A stretch of 61,375 bases of DNA from an uncultured Bacilli bacterium (GTDB lineage: Bacteria; Bacillota_I; Bacilli_A; RF39; UBA660). The stretch is from NCBI GenBank assembly GCA_910586295.1, contig CAJUGE010000016.1:1-61375 (forward strand), given 5' to 3'. Below the pieces are notes generated by a model that had not been told where the DNA came from, did no database searches, and saw only the letters and a list, made by a program, of their open reading frames with translations. The position numbers were made by a program, and so were the translations under genes. The stretch's first letter is position 1; each line of letters opens with the position of its first letter. Shown here piece by piece: positions 6,999 to 16,502 of the stretch.

Positions 6999-9848
6999 CT
7001 ATTCGACATATACTTTTCTAGTTTCTTTATAAGGTACTCCCATATAGTTAACTGTATAAACTACCTCGTAAGCACCAGCGACAGAACTGTCTATTTCTTT
7101 TATGTCTTTACAAGTTTCAGTACAATCCCTTATTTGATATGACATATCTTTAGCGTTAATTGTACTAGTTACATCTACATCGTCTACTAGGAATAATATT
7201 GTTTTAATTCCCAAGTCTGGTATAGTATCTCCAACTTTATATTTTGGATTTACCCAAAATCCATCAGAAGTCTCTACAGCTTTCATATCTATTTTAAATG
7301 ATGTTGCTGTACCAGTTATTTTTTCTTCTACACCACTACTAGCATTGGCTTTAAATATAGAGTAAGCTGATTTTACCACTATAGCATCATATCCAGAAAT
7401 ATTATTTACTGTATAACTTGTATCTGTGGTATGTGCTACAAAGTTAAGTTTATCGCCTTTTTTTAGATATATATCAAATCCAAAATCTCCTATAGAATTT
7501 CTATTATATTCTAATCTTTGTTCTAGATATTTATTAGCCCAGTCTCTAAAGCTAGTTGAGAAGTACTGTCTTAAATATTCTTCGTTAGCAGCATCTGGTA
7601 TTCCAGGACTTGTCCATGTAACTTTTGCACTATTTTTTTCTTCTACAACTTTTAAATTAGTAGGATTACTTAGTCCGCTATATCTATTTGACACTTCTGT
7701 AGGTTCTGTTCCAGATATGAATAAATGTGTTTCTATTAAGTCAGCTGGAGTATATTCACTTGGAAGCCTTGCAGGTATAGTACCAAATTCTACTTTAGAT
7801 GATGTTATACCTTTAGGCATAGTGAACGAACTTCCTGTATTCATTATATTTTTTGTTAAAAGACCTTGTATTTGATTTCTGTTTGACGTCGCATTACTCA
7901 TATAATTGACATATTCTGGATCAAACTTATCATAAGCATACCAGAAAGTAATTGTATATTCTGGATTATATGTTGCAACCCAAGAATCTCTAATTACATT
8001 AGTGCTAAGCCCATATTCTCTTAACATATCATCTGGATAACTACTTGTACCAGTTTTAGTAGCGATTTGTGTTCCGTATACAGTAGCAGTACTAGGTGTT
8101 ACATTAAACAAAATATTCGTGATAAGATAAGCAGTTGTTTCTTTCATAACTCTTTCTCTTGTATATGTTTTCTCAGACTCTTCTCCAGTTTCCATGAATT
8201 TTATTTTTTGTACACTGTGAGGTTCTGTATAATATCCACCATTAGCAAATGCAGAGTAAGCTCCTGCAAGTTCTACTGGATTAGTTCCATCAAATGCACC
8301 AATAGATGCAGATTCAAATATTTTTCCGTTATCATTTTCTGGTGTTATTCCTAGTTTTGTTGCAAAATCCCATTTCTGTTCATTTGTAGTTGATTGGAAT
8401 GCTAATAATGCGGCAGTATTCATTGATTTAGATAATGCTGTTTTAGCAGTTATCATTCCTTCATATTTTCCGTTCCAGTTTCTAAGCGTTGCTGTTGAAC
8501 CAGTATATTTTATTTCTTCATCAAAGAGTGGAGTATATGTTGACCAGTTTAAATATTCAAACGCAGGACCATAATCCAGAATAGGTTTTATTGTTGAACC
8601 TGGATGCTTTTTATCCATAGTAGCATGATTCCAACTACGGTTTCCTGTTTGATTTCTTCCAGTACCAACTGCTAGAATTGCTCCATTTGAGTTATCTATT
8701 ACTGCTACTGCCAAGTCAATTTGGTCATCTTTAAATTGATATCCTAAATTTCCATTATATATATTATTTATTACATCTTGTTTACCAGAATCAAAATATG
8801 TATATATTTCAAGCGATACAGTATAAGGATTTACTCCATATTTATTTATAACTTCTTCAACAACTGTATCTATGTATCCTTGATAAGGATTAGTATTTGA
8901 ACTTTGAGGTTGTAGCATTTCTTTTAAAGGCATGGCTTTAGCTGCTTCACACACTTCTTCACTAATGTATCCATGTCTTTGCATTAAGTTTAGAACTTGA
9001 TTTCTTCTCGCTTTTGCGTTTTCTGGATTTATATAAGGATCATATGCTGTAGGTGCTTGGAAGAGTCCAGCTATAAGTGCTGCTTCACTAAGACTTAAAT
9101 CTTTAGCACTTTTTCCGAAGTATGTTTGGCTAGCTTGTTCTACACCAAAAGAGTTTTCTCCTAAGAACCCAGAATTAAGATACAATTCTAATATTTCTTG
9201 TTTAGTATATGCTTTTTCTATTTTAAATACTGATAAATATATATCTGTGAATTTTCTTTTTATTCCATCAAATCCTTCACTTGTAGTATCGGTTAAACCA
9301 TTTTTACTAACTTGCATTGTTAAAGTAGAAGCCCCACCAGCGCCAGATTGTCCAAGTACTTGTTGAACACTAGCTTTTAAAAATCTTGCAAGATCAACAC
9401 CATTATGTTGGAAAAATCTTGAGTCTTCTGTTGCCACAACTGCATCTATTAGAACTTGAGGGAATTGGTCATATGTAAGTTTTATTCTTTTTTCTACAAT
9501 TCCATCCCCGACACTCATACCTAAAGTAGCTAATTCATTTCCATTTATATCGTATATTATAGATGATTCTTTATCAAAAAGTTTGTCTTCATCAAATTCT
9601 GGTGCACTTTGCACTATGTATATTGCAAATATTATCATTAAAACTATGAAAAGAATCGCACACGAAGTAATACCAATTAAAATCCAATATCCAATTTTTC
9701 TTTTATTGATTCGTTTTTTCTCCTTGCCATTTTTATTTGCTTTTTTTGGATTATTTTTAACTTTCTTTTCTTTCTTTAATTTAGCCTTTAGATTTTCTCC
9801 CTTATTTCTAATTTTATTAAACTTAATTTTACTTTTTGTACTTGCCAT
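6999..9848 (-). CDS. ponA: Class A penicillin-binding protein (PBP1A type)
   Basis: The 949-residue bifunctional peptidoglycan synthase has a very basic cytoplasmic start, one membrane helix at about 53-80, a GT51 transglycosylase domain (catalytic Glu in ATEDSRFFQHNGVD near residue 140; GGASTLTMQ), and a transpeptidase domain with the three active-site motifs STIK (near 417), SMN (near 474) and KTGT (near 598). A fibronectin-III-like segment (LKVVEEKNSAKVTWTSPG) starts near residue 730 and is followed by a further extracellular region. It polymerises and crosslinks peptidoglycan outside the membrane. It lies 11 nt downstream of recU on the same strand, the same pairing as recU-ponA in Bacillus. 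Confidence 0.95.
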   Translation of the reverse strand: MASTKSKIKFNKIRNKGENLKAKLKKEKKVKNNPKKANKNGKEKKRINKRKIGYWILIGITSCAILFIVLMIIFAIYIVQSAPEFDEDKLFDKESSIIYDINGNELATLGMSVGDGIVEKRIKLTYDQFPQVLIDAVVATEDSRFFQHNGVDLARFLKASVQQVLGQSGAGGASTLTMQVSKNGLTDTTSEGFDGIKRKFTDIYLSVFKIEKAYTKQEILELYLNSGFLGENSFGVEQASQTYFGKSAKDLSLSEAALIAGLFQAPTAYDPYINPENAKARRNQVLNLMQRHGYISEEVCEAAKAMPLKEMLQPQSSNTNPYQGYIDTVVEEVINKYGVNPYTVSLEIYTYFDSGKQDVINNIYNGNLGYQFKDDQIDLAVAVIDNSNGAILAVGTGRNQTGNRSWNHATMDKKHPGSTIKPILDYGPAFEYLNWSTYTPLFDEEIKYTGSTATLRNWNGKYEGMITAKTALSKSMNTAALLAFQSTTNEQKWDFATKLGITPENDNGKIFESASIGAFDGTNPVELAGAYSAFANGGYYTEPHSVQKIKFMETGEESEKTYTRERVMKETTAYLITNILFNVTPSTATVYGTQIATKTGTSSYPDDMLREYGLSTNVIRDSWVATYNPEYTITFWYAYDKFDPEYVNYMSNATSNRNQIQGLLTKNIMNTGSSFTMPKGITSSKVEFGTIPARLPSEYTPADLIETHLFISGTEPTEVSNRYSGLSNPTNLKVVEEKNSAKVTWTSPGIPDAANEEYLRQYFSTSFRDWANKYLEQRLEYNRNSIGDFGFDIYLKKGDKLNFVAHTTDTSYTVNNISGYDAIVVKSAYSIFKANASSGVEEKITGTATSFKIDMKAVETSDGFWVNPKYKVGDTIPDLGIKTILFLVDDVDVTSTINAKDMSYQIRDCTETCKDIKEIDSSVAGAYEVVYTVNYMGVPYKETRKVYVE

Positions 9849-9859
9849 GATAACTCTCC

Positions 9860-10387
9860 TTAAAAATATATTTTATTTAGGGTACTTATATAATCAATTC
9901 TAGGAAGATATCCTTCCTTAATAATATGTCCCTTTTTTTCTATAATTTCATACGGAATGCTTTTTCTTGTATTGGTTTCTATAAAATCTAATAAATCTTC
10001 TCCTTTAAATAGAAAAAATTTGTTGTTCATGAATATTATTAGAAAAGCAATCCCACCGTGATTTATAATGTTTCTTATATGTGTTATTTGATGTGCTTTT
10101 ATATTATTCAGTGGAAATGATGTAGTACTTTTACTTTCTTTAGCATCAAATTCTATATACTTAGCTTTGTATACTCCATTATAGTCAAGTGTACTTGTTT
10201 CACTAAAAACAGCTTTATCTATAAGTGTTGTTTTTTTAGACCTGTAGCTTACATTTAACACTTTGATTGGAGTAGGTTTCTTATAGATAACAGCTATGTC
10301 TTTAGATAAATAATATGTATTACTATCATTTATTATGTGTTCTAGAAACATCCCGCGGTTTTTATAATTTACAAATTTATTAGGCAC
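9860..10387 (-). CDS. recU: Holliday junction resolvase RecU
   Basis: The 175-residue product matches RecU over its full length: an N-terminal NYKNRGMFLE, the PD-(D/E)XK nuclease core STLDYNGVYKAKYIEFDAKE (Asp, Glu and Lys of the active site in YIEFDAKES), KAHQITH and a C-terminal region ending in YIS. It resolves four-way DNA junctions in recombination and segregation. It is the first gene of the recU-PBP pair. Upstream on the minus strand a TATAAT lies about 20 nt before the start, but no good -35 is seen. Confidence 0.93.
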   Translation of the reverse strand: MPNKFVNYKNRGMFLEHIINDSNTYYLSKDIAVIYKKPTPIKVLNVSYRSKKTTLIDKAVFSETSTLDYNGVYKAKYIEFDAKESKSTTSFPLNNIKAHQITHIRNIINHGGIAFLIIFMNNKFFLFKGEDLLDFIETNTRKSIPYEIIEKKGHIIKEGYLPRIDYISTLNKIYF

Positions 10388-10510
10388 TTAAACATCACCT
10401 AGGTTAATTATACAATAAATGGGGAAAAAAATCTATTTTACATCTAATTTTTGGCAATATGGTGTAAACTTAAGTAAATAGTTTACTTTCACTTTTTACA
10501 TTAAGTATAG

Positions 10511-10540
10511 AAAAATACCTAAAGCTATTTCAGGTATTAG
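10511..10540 (-). terminator. Intrinsic terminator, minus strand
   Basis: On the minus strand AATACCT and AAA pair with TTT and AGGTATT around TAGC, followed by TTTTC. It lies just past the small relict frame at 10555-10644 and would stop that transcript before recU. Confidence 0.6.
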
Positions 10541-10554
10541 ATACTATTATTTTG

Positions 10555-10644
10555 TTATATATTACGTCTAGTATTTTTTCCTCTTGGCGCTATTCTTAAT
10601 ACGGCTGTGTTAAGGTCATTAATATTTTTTATTAAAAAATTCAT
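10555..10644 (-). pseudogene. Possible 3' relict of an unidentified gene
   Basis: A 29-residue minus-strand frame (MNFLIKNINDLNTAVLRIAP and on to a basic tail RGKNTRRNI) ends 15 nt before an intrinsic terminator. Upstream, the same frame keeps a protein-like run (KFIGINNINFMRRLRLKYM) interrupted by TGA. The frame-keeping and the matching terminator suggest the end of a decayed gene. I do not recognise it. The rest of 10388-10842 shows no other gene apart from the plus-strand promoter at 10783. Confidence 0.25.
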
Positions 10645-10782
10645 TAGATTCCAAATAACCTTGATTCAATGTACTAAGGTAATCATATATTTTAATCTAA
10701 GCCTTCGCATAAAATTAATATTATTTATTCCAATAAATTTAGATTTGTCTATGCGCTGTCATTTTCTTAATAGAAAAATATC

Positions 10783-10811
10783 TTTACACTAAAATTCATT
10801 TGTGATAGAAT
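10783..10811 (+). promoter_or_regulatory. Promoter of the MoxR/VWA-like operon
   Basis: TTTACA, 17-nt spacer, TAGAAT; AGGGGG follows at 10825-10830, before the ATG at 10843. Confidence 0.65.
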
Positions 10812-10842
10812 AAAATCCATGTTTAGGGGGACTTAGAATCTT

Positions 10843-12177
10843 ATGAGTGTTTATAATTTGCAGAGCGAAAAGTATTTAAAGATAAATGATATAAAAAATA
10901 TCAGTAGTATTAAAATATATGATATGGTTAATCCTAAAAATCCACAAGTTTATTCTGGAATAATGGGCCTTTTAGTTTTTTATGAAGATGGTAAAATGCT
11001 CAACTACACGCAAGATGAAGAAGAATTTGTTTATTTTTTTGAAACAGTGCGTAGGGTTTATAACAGTGAGAAAAAAAGTAGGCACATTGATGTAGATAAC
11101 GAAACTGAATATTTTTTGGATTCTCTAAATCCTAACGAAGATATCAATGTAATTAAAGCCAATGTAGGAAGTATAGGCACTACTAATAAGAAGATATATT
11201 ATAAAATTAAAGAAGTAGAAGCTCATTATAATATACTTGAATATGTAATAGAAAATTTGATGTCTTTTTTAGGTAGAAATGTTGACATTGTTGGTGTTTC
11301 TGGGATGGGTTCTAACTTTGCGTTAAAAATGTATGAAAACAGTTTTAAGAAAAATCTAGAATTTAAGTATATCAGTGAATCAGACCTAAAATCCATATGT
11401 ATTTTTAAGGGTATTATAGATGGCATTAAAGAACTTTATGTGGAAATCAATTATGAAGATGGTCTTGAAGTTAAATTCTATGATTATAATAAAAGTATTA
11501 TCGGAATACATAGATTTGATAAAAATAACTGTTCTTTAGTCACTGAACTTTATATAAATGGTGAATGCAAATTAAGAAAGTATGATAGATTAGAGAAAAG
11601 TGATATTAATTCTCCTTATCTAACTTTTGAAGAAAATAACTATGATAAATACATATTGCCTTGGGGTGATATAATTTTACAAAATGAAAAAGAAAACACA
11701 AGTGAAACGGTTTTAAAAGATAGAAAAGATATAGAACTTACAGAAGATGGTATTAAAGTTACTAATCTTGAAGATAAAACTTTGAAGTTTCTAGAAGTTA
11801 GAAAAACTTTTATTTATGTATATAGTAATGACTTACATTCTAAAGTTATTAGACAAGAAGAAGTAATTAAGTCTGGATATAGTCCTAGTTTATATAAGTT
11901 AAGCAGAGTAACTCTAAAAACCTGTGAAGAGACAAGTATTACAAATTATTATGTACTTAATGGTAAATATGTTGTTAAAGAAACGTCTTTTGTACCTTCA
12001 ATCCTTGGAAGTGGAATTTATAAGAGTGAATTAGAAGGAAAAAGTTTCTATAAAGTTTATCAAGTATTAGATAATAAAATAAATGAAGAATATAATACAG
12101 TTAAAGAAGGAGTTCAAGGCTATCAATTACTTGATGAAAGTGAACTTAAATTAGTTTTAGGAAGAGGTGTTAAATAA
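10843..12177 (+). CDS. Unknown protein, first gene of an AAA ATPase operon
   Basis: The 444-residue product has no signal peptide or membrane segment. It looks like a soluble protein made of strand-rich segments (many short runs such as GLLVFYEDGKML, LYVEINYEDGLEVKFYDY, TLKFLEVRKTFIYVYS). I recognise no family. Its stop overlaps the start of the MoxR-type ATPase by 1 nt (TAATG), and a single promoter serves all three genes, so it is probably a client, adaptor or sensor for the ATPase. That role is inference from position only. Confidence 0.75.
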   Translation: MSVYNLQSEKYLKINDIKNISSIKIYDMVNPKNPQVYSGIMGLLVFYEDGKMLNYTQDEEEFVYFFETVRRVYNSEKKSRHIDVDNETEYFLDSLNPNEDINVIKANVGSIGTTNKKIYYKIKEVEAHYNILEYVIENLMSFLGRNVDIVGVSGMGSNFALKMYENSFKKNLEFKYISESDLKSICIFKGIIDGIKELYVEINYEDGLEVKFYDYNKSIIGIHRFDKNNCSLVTELYINGECKLRKYDRLEKSDINSPYLTFEENNYDKYILPWGDIILQNEKENTSETVLKDRKDIELTEDGIKVTNLEDKTLKFLEVRKTFIYVYSNDLHSKVIRQEEVIKSGYSPSLYKLSRVTLKTCEETSITNYYVLNGKYVVKETSFVPSILGSGIYKSELEGKSFYKVYQVLDNKINEEYNTVKEGVQGYQLLDESELKLVLGRGVK

Positions 12178-14390
12178 TGGCTTTATTTGGCAAAAAAGAA
12201 GAAATAAAAAATAAAACAGAGTTAGAAAAATATATGGATAGTTTAAGTAATTATTCTAATATGTGGAAAGTGCAAGAAATTTTGAGATATTTGAAAGGTA
12301 TAATTAGTTTGAATAATCCAAATTTGTTTGAAAATGATGAGATGTTAATACAAGTTATAGAGAAATACTTATCTACTCAGTCAGAGAGTAATATAATAAT
12401 AGATGAATATATTCAAATGGTTAAAAATGTATTTTCTCAAATTTATTATAATAAAGTAGATTCTAAAGAAATGTCACTATTTTTGAAACTTTTTGATAAT
12501 AATGGAATTTATGAGAGAGATTTGTTTGATGTTAATTTCTATAGGTTGTTTGACAATATGAAACAGTATTATGCTGTTATGGAAAATATAATGTCTAATG
12601 ATTTTATAATGGAAAATATTGATAAAGTTTTAGGCTTTTTCTTATCTATTAGAAGTTATTATGAAACTGGAGATAAATATTATTTTGAAGTCTTAACTAT
12701 GTCTAAAAATATGACATATGGTATAAATTTAGATGACTTTATTAAGACTTATATGAATAAACTTGATAAGAGAAGTGGTGTGTATGGAGTAGATGAAGTT
12801 CTTCTTGATAGGATACACGAGAAAACTCTAGGAGCAGAAGGGTTTCTTACTTCGCTAGATGAATCTATTAAAAATGCTTCTAATATGTTAAACGTGTTAA
12901 AGGGACGTACAAATTCATATTCTATGGATTTAGATGATATTAATAGAAAAAAATTAGCAGATTATGAAAGAGGTATAAAAACATCACTAGAAGAAATATC
13001 ATCAAAGCTTAATGAAAGTAAGAATGAGTTAAATAGATTTGTTCTTGAACTTCAAAATAAAGTAAGAGAAGAAGTTAGTAGTAGTTTTAATGAAAAAATA
13101 GAAGAACTTAGAAGAGAAAGTGAAAGAATATTTACTTCTTTAAAACAGTATGAAAGTGTTTTAACTAATTTAGCTATGGCTAAGAGTAGTGAAATTGCTA
13201 GAATAGGCGGAGAACAAGTAAGTGCAATAGATGATTTAATTAAGAATCAACCACATTTAAAGGAAATACTTGCGAGTGTAGTACCTAACAAGCAAACTTT
13301 AGAAATGATTAGCCAAATGTTAGATAGTAGAAAAGAAATTGGTTCTGCGGTGCAGGTAAGTTCCCAAGTTCAAGTACAAGGTAATAATACGAATGGTGTT
13401 ATTGTACCCGGAATTGTTAGTGGACCTAGTTTGTTAATTCCAGATAGAGAAGTTGACTCTAGAGTAAGTGAGTTATTAGACCTTAGAATACCTATTAAAG
13501 AAAGAATGAAGAAATTAGAAGAGAAAATAGCTAAGAACAAAGAAAAAGGTATTTTATATAACGAAAATGTTACAGAGCTTGCTTACTATTTAATGATGGG
13601 ACTTAGTCCATATTTGTATGGCCCTAGTGGAAGTGGTAAGACGATGCTTGCTATGCAATTAATTGATTTGTTAGATATTTCTTGTGTTAAAATGAATTAT
13701 ATTAATGAAGAGTATGAAATAAAAGGAGCTGAGCCTTTCTTAGGACAGTGGTCTCCAAGTTTAGTGTATAATGCTTATAAATACGGGGAAGGTTTAGTAG
13801 TTGATGAAATGGATAATGGACGTGCTCAGGCAACTATGGCTTTAGGTTCATTTATTAGTACTACTGATAAGTTTTATACTTTTGCAAATGGAGAGAAAGT
13901 TAATAGACATCCTAATTTTAGACTTGTAGCTACAGGAAATACTAAGGGTGAAGGCCCAACTGAAAATCATCCTACTAGAGAAAGACTTGATGAAGCAATT
14001 ATGCAAAGATATAAGCCATTAATAATGATAGATTATGATGAAAATCTTGAATCTAAAATGTTGTCTTCATTTAAGTATTGGTATAGTTTTATTAAACAAT
14101 TTAGAATTGCTAGTAATAGTTTAAATCATGATGACAGAGAAATTACTGTTAAAGGCGCTGTTACAACTAGAGATGTTAGAGAGATAGCAAGTACTTTAGA
14201 AATGGGATTTGCTACAACTAATATGATTATAAATGCTGATTTTATAAGGGCACACGATAGTGAGTATTTAAGTAAATTAAAAAACGAGCTAGAAAAATAT
14301 TATAGTAGCCATGGAAGTAGGGAAGAAAAAGAAATATATATAGCATTTAGTGAGGAAGTATTAAAAAGACAAAGAGTTAGAGGTAGATAA
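12177..14390 (+). CDS. MoxR/AAA_5-type ATPase with long N-terminal helical region
   Basis: The 737-residue protein has two parts. The first 430 residues are helical, with a coiled coil at about 250-330 (KKLADYERGIKTSLEEISSK, EKIEELRRESERIF). The C-terminal part is an AAA+ domain of the dynein-related/MoxR clade: Walker A GPSGSGKTM near residue 482, Walker B VVDEMDN near 541, sensor-1 type VATGNTKGEGPTE, and an arginine-finger-like TRERLDEAIMQRYK. Such ATPases remodel protein complexes and usually work with VWA proteins. The next gene overlaps by 1 nt and may encode that partner. Confidence 0.85.
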   Translation: MALFGKKEEIKNKTELEKYMDSLSNYSNMWKVQEILRYLKGIISLNNPNLFENDEMLIQVIEKYLSTQSESNIIIDEYIQMVKNVFSQIYYNKVDSKEMSLFLKLFDNNGIYERDLFDVNFYRLFDNMKQYYAVMENIMSNDFIMENIDKVLGFFLSIRSYYETGDKYYFEVLTMSKNMTYGINLDDFIKTYMNKLDKRSGVYGVDEVLLDRIHEKTLGAEGFLTSLDESIKNASNMLNVLKGRTNSYSMDLDDINRKKLADYERGIKTSLEEISSKLNESKNELNRFVLELQNKVREEVSSSFNEKIEELRRESERIFTSLKQYESVLTNLAMAKSSEIARIGGEQVSAIDDLIKNQPHLKEILASVVPNKQTLEMISQMLDSRKEIGSAVQVSSQVQVQGNNTNGVIVPGIVSGPSLLIPDREVDSRVSELLDLRIPIKERMKKLEEKIAKNKEKGILYNENVTELAYYLMMGLSPYLYGPSGSGKTMLAMQLIDLLDISCVKMNYINEEYEIKGAEPFLGQWSPSLVYNAYKYGEGLVVDEMDNGRAQATMALGSFISTTDKFYTFANGEKVNRHPNFRLVATGNTKGEGPTENHPTRERLDEAIMQRYKPLIMIDYDENLESKMLSSFKYWYSFIKQFRIASNSLNHDDREITVKGAVTTRDVREIASTLEMGFATTNMIINADFIRAHDSEYLSKLKNELEKYYSSHGSREEKEIYIAFSEEVLKRQRVRGR

Positions 14391-15319
14391 TGAATGGTGA
14401 ATACATTAAAAATTTTGAAAGATATAAGGGAATAATTAAAGAACCTTATATGATAGGAGACGAGAAAATTTATGAAGTGGATTTTTTAGGATTAAATGAA
14501 CTTTATGAATTTCTTATTTCTAACCCACCAATAAATACCAACTCATTTCCTAAAACTAGAAGTCAAGTAGGACTGGATACAGCAATAGGTAAAGATTTAT
14601 TTGAACTTTCTTATGAAGATGCACTTAAGTTTTTACTTGGTGGATACAATAAAAATATAGAAGAACTTTTCCAATTAGAAAAGAGTTTAGAAGCTCAGAA
14701 AAGCTATTCAGCTAATAAAACTAAAGTTATTAGAGCGCAGAGTGGTTCTAGAGTTTGTATAAATGGTTTTGTTTCTAACAGTCCAAAAAAGTTTTATAGA
14801 TTAGAGAGAATGGAAGAGAAAAAATTTATTAGAATACATGTCAATATGTCTTTTAGAGCTATGGATGGTGTCAAAAACGTTTTACATAGAGGAGTGCTTT
14901 TAAAAAGCTTTGTCGATTTGCTAGAGTCAAATAATTATAATGTTGATCTTAATACGTTTATTTTATTACGAGGACAAGAGAGTGAAGAGTTATTTTATTT
15001 TAAAGTGAATCTTAAAAAAATTAATTCTTCTATGAATCTACAAGATATAATTTTTCCTTTGACAAGTTTGGATTTTCTTAGAAGAATAGTTTTTAGGGTT
15101 ATGGAGTCTGTCCCTTTTCAGGGGAGAAAATGGTATAATGGCTATGGTGGTGCAGTATATGAAGATGAAGTTAAGAGACTTCTTAATATTTCTTCTAGAG
15201 ATATTTATATTGGAACTCCTAATGAAATAGGTATAAATGGACTATCTTTGAAAGACGATGCGGATGAATTTTTGGAGTATGTTGGTGCTTCAAATTATGT
15301 AAGAGTGCTTAAAAAATAA
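14390..15319 (+). CDS. Probable degenerate VWA-like partner of the MoxR ATPase
   Basis: The 309-residue product starts on the TAATG overlap with the ATPase gene. The centre reads FIRIHVNMSFRAMDG, then HRGVLLKSFVDLLESNNYNV, which resembles proteins with a VWA fold in which a metal-site strand is followed by a helix with FVDLLE and a second strand. The metal-site Asp is replaced by Asn (N-M-S), so metal binding may be lost or altered. The N-terminal third (FLGLNELYEFL) is unrecognised. The fold call is tentative; its position after a MoxR ATPase supports it. A terminator overlaps the end of the gene. Confidence 0.55.
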   Translation: MNGEYIKNFERYKGIIKEPYMIGDEKIYEVDFLGLNELYEFLISNPPINTNSFPKTRSQVGLDTAIGKDLFELSYEDALKFLLGGYNKNIEELFQLEKSLEAQKSYSANKTKVIRAQSGSRVCINGFVSNSPKKFYRLERMEEKKFIRIHVNMSFRAMDGVKNVLHRGVLLKSFVDLLESNNYNVDLNTFILLRGQESEELFYFKVNLKKINSSMNLQDIIFPLTSLDFLRRIVFRVMESVPFQGRKWYNGYGGAVYEDEVKRLLNISSRDIYIGTPNEIGINGLSLKDDADEFLEYVGASNYVRVLKK

Positions 15320-15332
15320 CACTCTTTTTTTG
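15301..15332 (+). terminator. Terminator overlapping the stop of the VWA-like gene
   Basis: AAGAGTG (15301-15307, inside the last codons) pairs with CACTCTT (15320-15326) around the stop codon, followed by a T-run. Confidence 0.7.
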
Positions 15333-15421
15333 TAAAGTTTTGCAGGAGAAGTTAAAAAATAAATATAAGTGTGGTAGAATAAGTATAGGTATGAATATTA
15401 TATAAATAGGAGGGTACTTTT

Positions 15422-16471
15422 ATGAAAATTATATTAACTGCTGGTGGTACTGGAGGACATATATATCCTGCTTTAGGCGTAATTGAAGAACTAAAGAAAG
15501 ATAAAAATAATCAGTTTTTATATATTGGTACAAAAGATAGAATGGAAAGCACTATTGTACCTAGTTTAGATATTAAATATGAGAGCTTGGAAGTTTATGG
15601 TCTTACTAGAAATATAAAGAGAAATATAAAAAATGTAAAATGTATTATTTCTTCATATAAAAAAGCTAAGAAAATTATAAGTGAATTTAAACCAGACTAC
15701 GTTATAGGCTTTGGTGGATATGTTACATATCCTGTTATAATGGCGGCACATAAACTTAAAGTGAAAACTGCTATACATGAACAAAATAAAATACCTGGAA
15801 AGACTAATAAATTACTTTCTAAATATGCTGATATAACTTTTATATCTTTTAGAGAGAGTAAAGATTATTTTAAGAATAAAGTTGTATATTCTGGAAATCC
15901 GTGTGGACAAAAGGCTATTACAATAGAAGCTCATGATAAAACTAAACTAGGATTTAGTAAGAACAAGAAGTTAATATTAATAGTTATGGGAAGTTTAGGT
16001 AGTGAAGTGATAAATGAGAAACTCAAGGATTTTTTAAGTAATTACAACGATGATAATAGCGAGATTTTATTTGTTACAGGAAAAGCATCTTATGATGATT
16101 TTAAAGATGTGAAAGTTTCTTCTAAAGTAAAAGTTGTTCCATTTTATAATGAACTTAGTGGTCTTATGAAAGTAGCAGATTTGATTATTTCTAGAGCAGG
16201 CGCTAGTACTATAAGTGAGATTTTATCACTTAATTTGCCATCGATTTTGATTCCATCACCATATGTCGCTAATAATCATCAGTATTATAATGCTAAAGAT
16301 TTAAGTGATAAGGGGTTAAGTATAATGTTAGAACAAGAAAATCTTACAACAATTACTTTGAAAAATGCTATAAATGAATGCTTTGCTAATGAAAACAAGA
16401 TGAAAGAAAAATTAAAGCAAGTTCCAAAATTAGAGGCTTCTAGAATTATAGTAGATGAAATAAAGAAGTAG
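15422..16471 (+). CDS. murG: MurG, lipid II-forming GlcNAc transferase
   Basis: The 349-residue GT28 enzyme transfers GlcNAc from UDP-GlcNAc to lipid I at the inner membrane face. It shows the GGTGGHIYPALG loop at residues 9-20, GFGGYVTYPV with the lipid-acceptor region, HEQNKIPGKTNK, GSLGSEVINE, and the nucleotide-binding SRAGASTISEIL in the C-terminal half. AGGAGG lies before the ATG. The gene is followed after 31 nt by ftsQ, so cell-wall synthesis and division are coupled here although the rest of the usual dcw cluster is absent. Confidence 0.96.
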   Translation: MKIILTAGGTGGHIYPALGVIEELKKDKNNQFLYIGTKDRMESTIVPSLDIKYESLEVYGLTRNIKRNIKNVKCIISSYKKAKKIISEFKPDYVIGFGGYVTYPVIMAAHKLKVKTAIHEQNKIPGKTNKLLSKYADITFISFRESKDYFKNKVVYSGNPCGQKAITIEAHDKTKLGFSKNKKLILIVMGSLGSEVINEKLKDFLSNYNDDNSEILFVTGKASYDDFKDVKVSSKVKVVPFYNELSGLMKVADLIISRAGASTISEILSLNLPSILIPSPYVANNHQYYNAKDLSDKGLSIMLEQENLTTITLKNAINECFANENKMKEKLKQVPKLEASRIIVDEIKK

Positions 16472-16502
16472 TAATAATGTAATAATTTAAGGAGAGATAA
16501 GT

